DNA from: Flavobacterium gilvum
GTDB lineage: Bacteria > Bacteroidota > Bacteroidia > Flavobacteriales > Flavobacteriaceae
Direction of reading: 5' to 3'
DNA length: 64,000 nt
NCBI RefSeq assembly: GCF_001761465.1
Contig: NZ_CP017479.1
Coordinates: 2,604,001 to 2,668,000 of the forward strand
The notes under the pieces: generated by a model
Told to the model about the DNA's origin: nothing
What the model saw: only the letters and a program-made list of their open reading frames with translations
The model's database searches: none
Position numbers and translations under genes: made by a program
Shown here: one piece after another, positions 55,280 through 63,887 of the stretch
How the letters are laid out: every line of letters begins with the position of its first letter
How positions within the stretch are numbered: position 1 is the first letter of the stretch

Positions 55280-56833
55280 TTATTTTGTTTGCGTTTCTAC
55301 CTGTAAATCGATTACTGTTTCGGGGCTTTCGTTGGCGTAATAATCGACAAAAGTAAAGGCAAAAGCTGTTTTGCCTATCATTTTATAAGTAGGAACTTCG
55401 ATTTCGAACGCATTATTCTCTTCTACAACGGCAATTTTATCCAGAATTTGCGAAGCATCTTTTATGTTTATTTTTGAAACATCTTTGGCACCATACACGA
55501 CTATGTATCTCACTTTGGCTAATTGCTTTGGCTTCTGAAAAGAAATGTAATAATTGGCTGTATCTTTTGTGATGGAATTAATCAACAGACTTTCTGTAAG
55601 TGTTTTTTTGAAATTAGGGACAGGCAACGGCAGAGCAGGATATTTATACTCGTTTTCTTGAAGCAGTTTTACAACATCCTGATTTTTGCCAACAAACCAT
55701 TTGGCACTATAAAAACCATTTCCCTGTACATTCGCATAAGAACGGGTAAGGTCAATCTGATTCGGAATTTCAAATTTGTTGTTCCATTTTTTATCAGAGT
55801 CGGATTTGATTTTGTAAATACCGTTTCCTACATAAAGTGCCGTATTGCTTGGCGTGTTTTCAGACCACCATTTCATCAGTTTGGCATACGAAGCTGTTCT
55901 GTGGTCAATACTCCAGTAGAGTTGCGGAAGAATATAATCGATCCAGTTGTTATTCATCCAGTCCATTGGATCGGCAAATAAATCGTCATAATTGGTTTGT
56001 CCAGACTGTGTGTCGGAGCCTTTTGGGTCTACCGATTTGTTGCGCCAAACTCCAAAAGGACTGATGCCAAATTGTACCCAAGGTTTTATTTTTTTTATTG
56101 TAAAAGAAATGTTTTTGACAAAAGTAGTCACATTAGAACGTCTCCAATCAGCAAGTGAAAGTCCGTTTCCGTATTTTTGATAAGAATCCGTGTCATTAAA
56201 TGCTATTCCATTTATCTTATAAGGATAAAAATAATCATCAAAATGAATCGCATCAACATCATATTTCATTACCACTTCTTCAACTACCGATGTAAGATGT
56301 TGTTGCACTTCTGGCAATCCAGGATTGTAATAATATTTACCGCCATATTCAATCATCCATTCGGGATGCTTGAAATAATCGTGGTTGGGACTTAAAGTTT
56401 CGGTTTTTAAGTCAAAAGTGGCACGATAGGGGTTGAGCCAGGCGTGAAATTCAAAGCCACGATCATGAGCTTCGGTAATCATCCACTCGAGATAATCAAA
56501 ATTAGGATTTGGTGCTTTGCCTTCTTTTCCAGTCAGATAACGTGACCACGGTGCCAACATACTTGGATACAAAGCATCACCCACGGAGCGTATTTGAACA
56601 ATGACAGCATTGTAATTGAGTTTTTGATAAGTATCCAGAATCTCCAGATAATCGGCTTTTTGCTTTTCAACTGGGTCAGTATTGATTTTTGGCCAGTCGA
56701 TATTGACAACTGTAGCAATCCAAACAGCACGAAATTCGTTTTTTGGATTCATTTCTCTCTTTTGGGAATACCCAATAATCGTTGAAAATAAAAGATATAT
56801 GATAGAGAATAGTAGCGACTTTTTTAAATTCAT
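55280..56833 (-). CDS. GHL10-family putative peptidoglycan hydrolase (DigH-like), secreted
   Basis: 517 residues with a signal peptide ending GYSQ. GHL10 barrel signatures: EFRAVWIATVVNIDWP, NAVIVQIRSVGDALYPS, FEFHAWLNPYRA, DAIHFDDYFYPY, GISPFGVWRN, YILPQLYW. The E. coli relative DigH cleaves denuded peptidoglycan glycans at the septum (recalled knowledge). A C-terminal fibronectin-like domain (about 430-517) is present. Directly upstream of AmpG and NagZ genes on one strand, it fits the first, periplasmic step of glycan turnover. Confidence 0.85.
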   Translation of the reverse strand: MNLKKSLLFSIIYLLFSTIIGYSQKREMNPKNEFRAVWIATVVNIDWPKINTDPVEKQKADYLEILDTYQKLNYNAVIVQIRSVGDALYPSMLAPWSRYLTGKEGKAPNPNFDYLEWMITEAHDRGFEFHAWLNPYRATFDLKTETLSPNHDYFKHPEWMIEYGGKYYYNPGLPEVQQHLTSVVEEVVMKYDVDAIHFDDYFYPYKINGIAFNDTDSYQKYGNGLSLADWRRSNVTTFVKNISFTIKKIKPWVQFGISPFGVWRNKSVDPKGSDTQSGQTNYDDLFADPMDWMNNNWIDYILPQLYWSIDHRTASYAKLMKWWSENTPSNTALYVGNGIYKIKSDSDKKWNNKFEIPNQIDLTRSYANVQGNGFYSAKWFVGKNQDVVKLLQENEYKYPALPLPVPNFKKTLTESLLINSITKDTANYYISFQKPKQLAKVRYIVVYGAKDVSKINIKDASQILDKIAVVEENNAFEIEVPTYKMIGKTAFAFTFVDYYANESPETVIDLQVETQTK

Positions 56834-57312
56834 TTTTGATGTTTTTATGCAGGATTCAAAAGTAGTTTTTTTAGTGAAGTTTATTCAATTAATTAGTAAT
56901 AAAATTTGATTGAAAAAAGCGATAAATGGATTGGATTGCCAGCCTTAAATTTTGATATTTTTTTGGTTCTTTATTTTTAAAAAAAACATAAAAAACAAAA
57001 TCTTTAATTATTTGGCATTGTTTTAGATAAGTCATTTGGAATAAATTGGGATTATTTTTTTGAAATTTCTGTTAAATTTTAAAATTGTAATAATGTTAAA
57101 TAATATTTTTTTGATATGTACTTTTTGAATGTATATTTGATTTTTTTAATAAAAAAATAGAAAATATTGTTTTTAACTCAAAAATATAGAAAAAAGGCAA
57201 TCACGATTTTAAAGATTGAATTTGGTTATATTTGATAATGTACTTTTTTTATTCACTTAAAAAAACAACGAATAAAATACTTTTTAATTGTTTCTAATAT
57301 AAAATATACAAT
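56834..57312. other. 479-bp divergent intergenic region
   Basis: Very AT-rich. It separates the GHL10 gene (-) from the transporter gene (+). TATATTTG at 57227-57234 on the + strand is a plausible -7 box for the transporter, giving a leader of about 75 nt. Nothing else recognised. Confidence 0.5.
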
Positions 57313-59244
57313 ATGGCATTTAAAGATCTTTTTAGAAAAAAAACAGTTCAGGATATTTTAAAGCAGGTCGAAAAAAACGAATTGGAAGGGCATGAATCGT
57401 TGGGAAAGCATTTGACGACTAGGGATTTAACTGCTTTTGGAATTGCCGCTATTGTTGGTGCCGGTATTTTTAGTACCATCGGAAAAGCAAGTTTTGACGG
57501 AGGACCAGCTGTAATTTTCCTGTTTTTGTTTACTGCCATAGCCTGTAGTTTTGCTGCCTTTGCTTATGCAGAATTTGCTTCGATGGTTCCGGTTTCTGGG
57601 AGTGCTTATACTTATTCGTATGTTGCTTTTGGAGAATTGATTGCCTGGATTATTGGCTGGGCGCTGATTATGGAGTATTCGGTCGGAAACATAACGGTCG
57701 CCATATCGTGGAGTGATTATTTCACAGGGCTACTCTCCAGCGGGGGAATACATTTGCCGCAATGGGTACAAATGGATTATCTTACAGCTTCTAATGGTTT
57801 TAGGGATGCTACGGCCTTGATGGAAGGCGGGAAATCTTTTGAGAATTTGAGCGCCGGATTGCAAGATGCTTATACAGCCTGGACTACTTCGCCTGTGATA
57901 GGTTCTTTTCATGTTGTTGCCGATTTGCCTGCTTTGTTAATTATTGTTTTTATTACCGCGTTGATTTATAGAGGGATGAAAGAATCTCGTAACGCTAGTA
58001 ATCTAATGGTAGTAGTCAAATTATGTATCGTTCTTTTGGTAATTGCTGTCGGGATATTTTATGTGGATACAGATAATTGGAGTCCTTTTGCTCCAAATGG
58101 AGTTTCTGGAGTTTTAAAAGGAGTATCGGCAGTTTTCTTTGCCTATATCGGATTTGATGCTATTTCTACGACTGCCGAGGAATGTAAAAATCCACAGCGT
58201 GATTTGCCTCGTGGTATGATGTGGGCAATTATTATTTGTACACTTCTTTATATCGCCATTACTTTGGTTTTGACCGGAATGGTGAGTTATAAGTCCTTGG
58301 ATGTTGGAGATCCTTTGGCATTTGTTTTTGATGAGTTACATTTAAAATGGATGTCGGGTATTGTTGCTGTGAGTGCCGTTGTTGCTATGGCGAGCGTATT
58401 GTTGGTTTTTCAATTAGGGCAACCGCGTATTTGGATGAGTATGAGCCGTGACGGTTTGTTGCCAAAGAAATTCTCTAATGTGCATCCAAAGTTCAAAACG
58501 CCTTCATTTGCAACTGTTGTAGTTGGTTTTGTTGTGGCGATTCCTGCATTGTTTATGAATTTGACGATGGTTACCGATTTATGCAGCATCGGAACTTTAT
58601 TTGCCTTTGTTTTGGTTTGTGCGGGAGTTTTGGCGTTGCAAAATAGAACCGATATTCCAAGAGGAAAATTCAAAACGCCTTACATCAATTCCAAATATAT
58701 TTTCCCATTATTGATTGTAATTGCTTTGGTAGTTTCATTTAAATATAATGAAAAAGCAACAATGGGTTTTATTACTAATGAAACTAAAATTAATGATTCG
58801 GAGGCCATTATTACTTCTTTAAATAAAGAAGAAACCCAAAAAGTATATGATTACCTTTTGAGTATTGAAGGGAAAATAAGTGTGAGCGAAAAATTGGATG
58901 CTGAGGATTTGTTGAGTAAATATCAGGAAGATGAAACGAAATATGCCAGTGTTGTGGCAGGATTACCAATATCGGATACAGTTAAATACGAAAGTGGTTT
59001 TGATTTGTTTAAACACAAAATTCCGATGTGGATTTTCTTGTTTGTAGTAGTTGGATTGGCTTTTTGGGCTTACAAAGAAAATTTGTCTTTGATTCCGCTT
59101 TTAGGTTTGGTTTGCTGTTTGTATATGATGGCAGAATTGAGCGTTTGGAATTGGATTTATTTTACGATTTGGTTACTAATAGGATTGATTATCTACTTTA
59201 CCTACAGCCGAAAAAACAGTAAGCTGAATTTGGAGAGAGAATAG
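57313..59244 (+). CDS. APC-family amino-acid permease
   Basis: 643 residues, about 14 membrane helices. The cationic-amino-acid-transporter pattern is clear: LGKHLTTRDLTAFGIAAIVG, GAGIFSTIGKA, AYAEFASMVPVSGSAYTY, FFAYIGFDAISTTAEECKNP. A soluble insert of about 90 residues (500-590) between late helices is larger than usual. It probably imports an amino acid by H+ coupling; the substrate is not readable. A terminator follows at 59266. Confidence 0.88.
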   Translation: MAFKDLFRKKTVQDILKQVEKNELEGHESLGKHLTTRDLTAFGIAAIVGAGIFSTIGKASFDGGPAVIFLFLFTAIACSFAAFAYAEFASMVPVSGSAYTYSYVAFGELIAWIIGWALIMEYSVGNITVAISWSDYFTGLLSSGGIHLPQWVQMDYLTASNGFRDATALMEGGKSFENLSAGLQDAYTAWTTSPVIGSFHVVADLPALLIIVFITALIYRGMKESRNASNLMVVVKLCIVLLVIAVGIFYVDTDNWSPFAPNGVSGVLKGVSAVFFAYIGFDAISTTAEECKNPQRDLPRGMMWAIIICTLLYIAITLVLTGMVSYKSLDVGDPLAFVFDELHLKWMSGIVAVSAVVAMASVLLVFQLGQPRIWMSMSRDGLLPKKFSNVHPKFKTPSFATVVVGFVVAIPALFMNLTMVTDLCSIGTLFAFVLVCAGVLALQNRTDIPRGKFKTPYINSKYIFPLLIVIALVVSFKYNEKATMGFITNETKINDSEAIITSLNKEETQKVYDYLLSIEGKISVSEKLDAEDLLSKYQEDETKYASVVAGLPISDTVKYESGFDLFKHKIPMWIFLFVVVGLAFWAYKENLSLIPLLGLVCCLYMMAELSVWNWIYFTIWLLIGLIIYFTYSRKNSKLNLERE

Positions 59245-59265
59245 TTCTAATGACTTAGAATATAT

Positions 59266-59301
59266 AATGTCCTGTGTTTTAAAATGCAGGGCATTTTTTT
59301 T
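59266..59301 (+). terminator. Intrinsic terminator of the permease gene
   Basis: Stem ATGTCCTG / CAGGGCAT (one G-U pair) followed by T7 or longer. Confidence 0.75.
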
Positions 59302-59417
59302 CTAATCTTATTGAAAATTAAGATCGCTTTAATTGCCTTAAACGAGGTTGGTTTTTATATTTTTTTGTTTGATTTAAAATTTAGGGAAGAGTTGGTAATA
59401 GTCATAGGAGTCAGTTT

Positions 59418-59756
59418 TTATTCTTCTAATAAAGTTTCAACTTCTTTTTGTAAAATGGGTAAGTTTCGAATCACAATTCCCCAAATTACATCATCAGAAA
59501 CAGAATCATATCCATGAATTATTCTATTTCTGACATCAACAATTTTTCTGGAATTTGAAATTTCGATTCTGTTTTCCTGTTTTAAAATTCGGCTCATTGC
59601 TTCGCCAATAATTTCGATGTTTCTTTCAACGGCCCTTTTTGTTCTTAAATCATTTTGATAGATTTCAAACATTTTTGGAGTTTCGATAAAATAACTTTCA
59701 ATTTCGTTTATTGAACTTAAAATGTCAAATAGCCATGTTTTAATATTGTTATCCAT
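59418..59756 (-). CDS. HepT-like HEPN ribonuclease toxin
   Basis: 112 residues, all helical, with the HEPN Rx4-6H motif and trailing Tyr: VDVRNRIIHGYD. DUF86/HepT proteins are RNases that are silenced when the partner nucleotidyltransferase adds AMP to the Tyr. Its start overlaps the end of the MNT gene by 8 bp, the standard order (MNT first, HEPN second). Confidence 0.88.
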   Translation of the reverse strand: MDNNIKTWLFDILSSINEIESYFIETPKMFEIYQNDLRTKRAVERNIEIIGEAMSRILKQENRIEISNSRKIVDVRNRIIHGYDSVSDDVIWGIVIRNLPILQKEVETLLEE

Positions 59757-60048
59757 AAATCAATTTTTTATTTTGATTTAGAGTTTTTCTAAAGTAAGGA
59801 TTTTTTATTGCTTTTTCTTCTAATAAATCAACAGTTCTTTTGAAAATATTTTCCAATGAAAATTTAAGATTGTAATAATTATCTCCATAATCAAGAACAT
59901 CTAATTGTTCAAAATCTACAATTAAGTCTATGTCACTTTCATTGTTGAATTTATCAGTTAAAACGGAACCAAAAGCATACAAAGATTTTACTTTATGCGT
60001 TTTGCACAAGTTCAGGATGTCTTTATTATGGCTTTCTATTAAGTTCAT
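59749..60048 (-). CDS. MntA-like nucleotidyltransferase antitoxin
   Basis: 99 residues, minimal nucleotidyltransferase: YAFGSVLTDKFNNESDIDLIVDFE contains the GS...DxD catalytic signature and a later acidic residue. It would AMPylate the co-encoded HEPN protein. This pair is a complete HEPN/MNT module and may serve in plasmid or island maintenance or phage defence. Confidence 0.87.
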   Translation of the reverse strand: MNLIESHNKDILNLCKTHKVKSLYAFGSVLTDKFNNESDIDLIVDFEQLDVLDYGDNYYNLKFSLENIFKRTVDLLEEKAIKNPYFRKTLNQNKKLIYG

Positions 60049-60164
60049 TTGAATTAATTATAATTTCAAAGTTACACAAAAAAAATAGATTTTTATTTTC
60101 TCAAAATTTATTTAGCATTTCTGCAAACGGTAGTCTGTGAAAAAAACTTCTGTTTGATTTTGGG

Positions 60165-60192
60165 CACGAGCGGGACGCTCGCGCTAGCGGGG
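60165..60192 (+). repeat. Dispersed repeat B, copy 1
   Basis: A GC-rich palindromic block CACGAGCGGGACGCTCGCG followed by CTAGCGGGG. Further copies at 62577-62606 (inverted) and 62667-62694. Confidence 0.8.
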
Positions 60193-60219
60193 AAACCTGA
60201 GTTTGTTATTATTGTTTTG

Positions 60220-60346
60220 ACTCCAGCTTCAGCTGGAGGATTAGTATTTTGGGAGGAATAATTGGCTTTAGCCAAATAAAGTTGTTGATTTTTTAGGCTA
60301 AAGCCAATTTGCCTTTGAACTTAAGTAACTCCAGCTAAAGCTGGAG
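60220..60346. repeat. Dispersed repeat C, copy 2
   Basis: Central 43-bp block GGCTTTAGCC...GGCTAAAGCC (60264-60306), flanked on both sides by ACTCCAGCT(T/A)(C/A)AGCTGGAG palindromes (60220-60238, 60328-60346). Related to 18162-18245 in inverted orientation. With repeat B this accounts for most of the 410-bp gap 60049-60459. Confidence 0.8.
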
Positions 60347-60459
60347 GCAATTGAATTTCATGATTCTAAATACTTATGGTGTATCAGACAACCAATTTTC
60401 AGTTTTAATTGCTCGTACGAATTTGAAAACAATCAATTTTTAAATCTACTTTTACTCAT

Positions 60460-61176
60460 TTAAAACCATTTGATGATTTCTTCTGCAATGATTGAATGAC
60501 CCAGTGCATTGGGGTGATTACTTTGTGACATATAATCGTCTAAGCATTCACAATCTGCCTTTATTTTTTTAAATCTGGAATAGCTGTCAGCAAGACCGAT
60601 GTTGTATTTCTTAGCTAATGCAGTTATTTGATTGGAATGTTGCTCTAGTTCATTGCCATTCTCGGATAAATTAACTTTTAAGTCAGGCGATGGTGTTAGT
60701 AAAATTATTTTTATTCCTTTTTGTTTAGCTCTTGTAATCATTTTTTCCCATGCTTTCCTTGAGTCTTCAAGTCCAACCTTTCTATCGTTTAATGCATAGT
60801 CGATAAACAAAATATCGGGTTGATGATTTAGAACTTCTGTTTCAAATCTTTTTTGACCACCCACTGAAGTTTCTCCGCCTATTGAGGTAATAATGATATT
60901 AATTACAGCAAATGGATATTTTTCTTTTAATCGTTTAAGTACCTGAAATGGGTATGAGTCAAATGTGTTAACATTAGGTGTCTTGAAATAGCCTGCTGGC
61001 ACACTATGCCCGTGAAATACCAGATTAATAGTCCGGTTATTCGGCCATTCTTTTATGAGCTCTTTCTTTGCATCACTTAAATAGTTCGATTCGTCAGAAA
61101 TGCTTTCACTATCACTCTTGTCATAATTACTTGCTGTTAATAAAAATAATAATGTCAATAAAAATGGGATTCTCAT
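60460..61176 (-). CDS. SGNH/GDSL-type hydrolase, exported
   Basis: 238 residues. The leader ends LLTAS-N, which looks like a lipobox whose Cys has been lost, so the protein is either cleaved by signal peptidase I or stays anchored. SGNH blocks: LVFHGHSVPAG (nucleophile Ser), SIGGETS (Gly), DYALND (Asn), SNHPNALGH (His). The Asp usually three residues before the catalytic His is not evident (Gln there), so the triad may differ. A carbohydrate or lipid esterase is likely. Confidence 0.75.
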   Translation of the reverse strand: MRIPFLLTLLFLLTASNYDKSDSESISDESNYLSDAKKELIKEWPNNRTINLVFHGHSVPAGYFKTPNVNTFDSYPFQVLKRLKEKYPFAVINIIITSIGGETSVGGQKRFETEVLNHQPDILFIDYALNDRKVGLEDSRKAWEKMITRAKQKGIKIILLTPSPDLKVNLSENGNELEQHSNQITALAKKYNIGLADSYSRFKKIKADCECLDDYMSQSNHPNALGHSIIAEEIIKWF

Positions 61177-61309
61177 ATTCGTTCGTTTATAGTTTGTTTT
61201 TTTTTAGAGCTTGCCTAGAAAGTTCTTGTACTACATCAGGTTTGGACTAAATTAATCCGTACTATCTGGTTTTTTTAGGCTAGAGCAATTTGCTTTTGGT
61301 GGCAGTTTT

Positions 61310-62422
61310 TTATTGTATTGCTTTAATAAATTCTTTCATTTCATCCATTTTACCCACTGTAATTCTTGTCCATTTACCTTGTTCTTCATATATTCTTCCC
61401 CCTTGAATATTGTTGTTTTCTAATTGCTTGAAATAGTCCTTGTTGTATTTTTCAAGTGAAAAATAGATAAAATTTGTATTAGAAGAAATGCATTCACAAT
61501 TTAATTTTTTGAGTTCGCTGATTGTATATTGTCTTACATTTTCATTTAGCAAGAAGCAATTTGAAACAAATTTATCATCTTTCAACGAAGCTATAGCAGC
61601 AAGTTTTGATAATACACTAACACTATTATTTGTATTGGATTGCAAATTTGCCAAATTATCAATTATTGTTTTGTTCGCAATTGCATACCCAATACGTGCT
61701 CCAGCCAAACCATATATTTTGGAAAATGTTTTGGCGATAATAATATTTTTGTGGTCATTAACGATATTGCTAAGGGATTGCTGTTTAGTAAATTCCAAAT
61801 AGGCCTCATCAATTAATACAATTGTATTTTGTGAAATCTTGGTTACAAATTCTACCAATGCTTCTCTTTCACAAATTGTCCCTGTTGGGTTATTTGGATT
61901 ACAGATATAAACAAGTTTTGTATCTTGGTTTACAGCTTCCAACATAGCTTGCAAATTAATTTTCTTGTCGGTTGTAAGAGGTACTTTATTTTTCGTTAAA
62001 CCTAAATTATCTAATGTTACTGTCCAATAATCATAGCTGGGGTCTGCGATCACATAATTTCCTTTGTCTAGTGATACAAATTTTGCAACCAAATCTAAAA
62101 TTTCAGTTGAACCAGCTCCTAGCAATATATTTTCGTCTTTAACACTATTTCTTTTTGCAAGGTCAGAAATCAGTTGTGTCGCAACATCCCAATTATATCT
62201 GTTACTAATATTCGCATTGTCTACAAATGCTTTCCTTGCTAATGGAGACGGACCATAGGGGTTTTCATTTGAGCGTAAAAAAATTAAGTTAGCATCATTC
62301 TCAAAACTATTAATTAAATTTTCTGATACAAGAGGAGAAGCAAATGAATTTATGTTTGTAAGTCCAATACCAGCTACTCCAATTCCAATTTTTTTCAGCC
62401 AAAGTCTTCTGTTCGTTTCCAT
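61310..62422 (-). CDS. HisC-like PLP aminotransferase with Tat-like leader
   Basis: 370 residues. Fold-type I aminotransferase resembling histidinol-phosphate aminotransferases: SNENPYGPSPLARKA, GAGSTEILDL, CNPNNPTGT, DEAYLEF and PLP lysine K235 in KTFSKIYGLAGARIGYA. Unusually, residues 1-29 read METNRRLWLKKIG followed by a hydrophobic IGVAGIGL run and FAS, a twin-arginine export signal. A folded, cofactor-loaded aminotransferase would therefore sit in the periplasm. No histidine genes are near, so a role in histidine synthesis is unlikely. Confidence 0.82.
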   Translation of the reverse strand: METNRRLWLKKIGIGVAGIGLTNINSFASPLVSENLINSFENDANLIFLRSNENPYGPSPLARKAFVDNANISNRYNWDVATQLISDLAKRNSVKDENILLGAGSTEILDLVAKFVSLDKGNYVIADPSYDYWTVTLDNLGLTKNKVPLTTDKKINLQAMLEAVNQDTKLVYICNPNNPTGTICEREALVEFVTKISQNTIVLIDEAYLEFTKQQSLSNIVNDHKNIIIAKTFSKIYGLAGARIGYAIANKTIIDNLANLQSNTNNSVSVLSKLAAIASLKDDKFVSNCFLLNENVRQYTISELKKLNCECISSNTNFIYFSLEKYNKDYFKQLENNNIQGGRIYEEQGKWTRITVGKMDEMKEFIKAIQ

Positions 62423-62492
62423 ATTTTCTTTTTCTTTAACTAGTCTTTAAAAAAATAGTTTGTTACAACCGCTGAGTGCTATAATTGCTACC

Positions 62493-62577
62493 AACTAGTT
62501 TGTATGGGAACAAACCCTCGTTTGTCCATCTATTACAGGAGTGATTGACTACGGTATGTATCGTTTTGTTGTTTTTC
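62493..62577. repeat. Direct repeat D, copy 1
   Basis: About 85 bp from AACTAGTTTGTATGGGAACA to TCGTTTTGTTGTTTTTC, roughly 80% identical to 63407-63492. It lies 70 bp upstream of the aminotransferase start. Confidence 0.75.
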
Positions 62578-62606
62578 CCCGTGCTAGCGCGAGCGTCACG
62601 CTCGTG
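62577..62606 (-). repeat. Dispersed repeat B, copy 2
   Basis: Inverted copy of the CACGAGCG...CTAGC block, directly next to direct repeat D. Confidence 0.8.
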
Positions 62607-62666
62607 TCGACAAACTAATATTTTTTATTATACAAATGAAAAATAAATTTTGTTAAGGATTGCGGT

Positions 62667-62694
62667 CACGAGCGTGACGCTCGCGCTAGCGGGG
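62667..62694 (+). repeat. Dispersed repeat B, copy 3
   Basis: CACGAGCGTGACGCTCGCG then CTAGCGGGG. With copy 2 it forms a large inverted pair about 60 bp apart. Confidence 0.8.
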
Positions 62695-62716
62695 TAGCTG
62701 TTACCAGCAGTAAAAT

Positions 62717-63379
62717 TTATTTAACACTATAACTTTCGGAAATGTGGTTTTTAACATCAGAAAGAAAATCATTATAATTATTCAAAAAAACTCTAAAGTC
62801 AAGATTAATAAATTTTGGCTGGTTTGCTCTGTCATTAAAGTGTAAGTTATACGCAAAAACTACTGGATATTCAGAGCCTTTATATGCAATAATTTGTGGA
62901 TTTATAAATGAGTGTTTGTAAGCATTAGATGTTTCATTTAGTTGTTGTAATAAGTATCGATATTTTTCAATAGTATTATTAAAAGGCGTTTTTAATTTTA
63001 TGAATTCTCCAATTGAGCTTACGTTTATCTTTTTAGGATATTTACCAGTTCTTTGATAATCTGAACATATAGAAATTAAAGAAATTATTTCGTCTGCTGT
63101 TTTTCTTAACCAATAAAAAATCTGTTCAGTAATCATTATATCTAAATATGAATCGTCTAAATTAGACATATAAAACCCCATTTCGACATGTTTTTTTTGC
63201 TCATAAAATTTCTCATACAAGTCTACGATTTGCATATTAACGCATTCTATACGTATAATAATTTGTGACCACACTAAATTAAGATTTCCAAAATCACTAT
63301 TAGGATTTAAACTTATGAATTGATTTGCATTAAAATGCGTTTTGTATTTTTTTAAGGCTTCTATAATAGGATATTCCAT
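62717..63379 (-). CDS. Unrecognised helical protein
   Basis: 220 residues, soluble, no signal peptide. Predicted mostly helical (IIIRIECVNMQIVDLYEKFYEQ, ITEQIFYWLRKTADEIISLI). The segment LNETSNAYKHSFIN recalls the motif region of HEPN-like or similar all-helical proteins, but this is weak. Base composition matches the neighbours. It is framed by direct repeat D (one copy 28 bp upstream of the start) and repeat B (downstream). Function unknown. Confidence 0.6.
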   Translation of the reverse strand: MEYPIIEALKKYKTHFNANQFISLNPNSDFGNLNLVWSQIIIRIECVNMQIVDLYEKFYEQKKHVEMGFYMSNLDDSYLDIMITEQIFYWLRKTADEIISLISICSDYQRTGKYPKKINVSSIGEFIKLKTPFNNTIEKYRYLLQQLNETSNAYKHSFINPQIIAYKGSEYPVVFAYNLHFNDRANQPKFINLDFRVFLNNYNDFLSDVKNHISESYSVK

Positions 63380-63406
63380 TGATGATTGTGGTTGTTTATT
63401 GCTGGT

Positions 63407-63492
63407 AACTAGTTTATATGGGAAACAAACCTTCTTTTGTCCTTCTATTACAATAGTTATTGACGAAGGTTTGTATCGTTTTGTTGTTTTTC
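63407..63492. repeat. Direct repeat D, copy 2
   Basis: Matches 62493-62577 in the same orientation, 28 bp upstream of the 220-residue gene. Confidence 0.75.
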
Positions 63493-63616
63493 AAAAATAA
63501 TTAAAAAAGATTGCAAATCGGCAAAAGAACTTTTTATAGTCGTAACCTTTTGTATTTAGCTCATAGTGTTTTTTTATTGCATATTCCTGTCCTTATGAAA
63601 AACAAAACTTGTAAAA

Positions 63617-63712
63617 TAGCCCCGATGGAAGTGGAAATCCCCGATTTAGAAAACAAGGCTTTTTTGCCGCAGTTTTCTAAATCGGGAATTGAAACGGACA
63701 GCGGGAGAAATC
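63617..63712. repeat. Intergenic repeat with fixed flanks and a 15-bp hairpin
   Basis: TAGCCCCGATGGAAGTGG, then perfect arms CCCGATTTAGAAAAC (63640-63654) and GTTTTCTAAATCGGG (63672-63686), then GAAACGGACAGCGGG. I recall very similar flanks in many Flavobacterium intergenic regions. The open frame across it (63511-63807) is an accident of the repeat and is not called. Confidence 0.65.
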
Positions 63713-63870
63713 GTCTTATAAGTACCAAAATTTCTGCTCCAAAAAATCAATTAATTAGTTTGTTGAATTTGCTTGAGTTATTAAAAGGGTTTGTCTGTAA
63801 TCCTTGAAGAAATCGTTATAATTCGAACAAAAAAGCTTAAATTTTAAACTTTAAACAAAACTTTATTCCT

Positions 63871-63878
63871 TACTTTTG
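63871..63878 (+). promoter_or_regulatory. -7 box of the dihydrolipoamide dehydrogenase gene
   Basis: TACTTTTG, matching TAnnTTTG, 27 bp before the ATG at 63906. Confidence 0.55.
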
Positions 63879-63887
63879 CTTCGCTAA

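Noticed and set aside
63511..63807. 98-codon frame upstream of lpd
   Set aside because: It crosses an intergenic hairpin repeat, lacks a plausible leader or motif, and starts at a non-ATG codon context.
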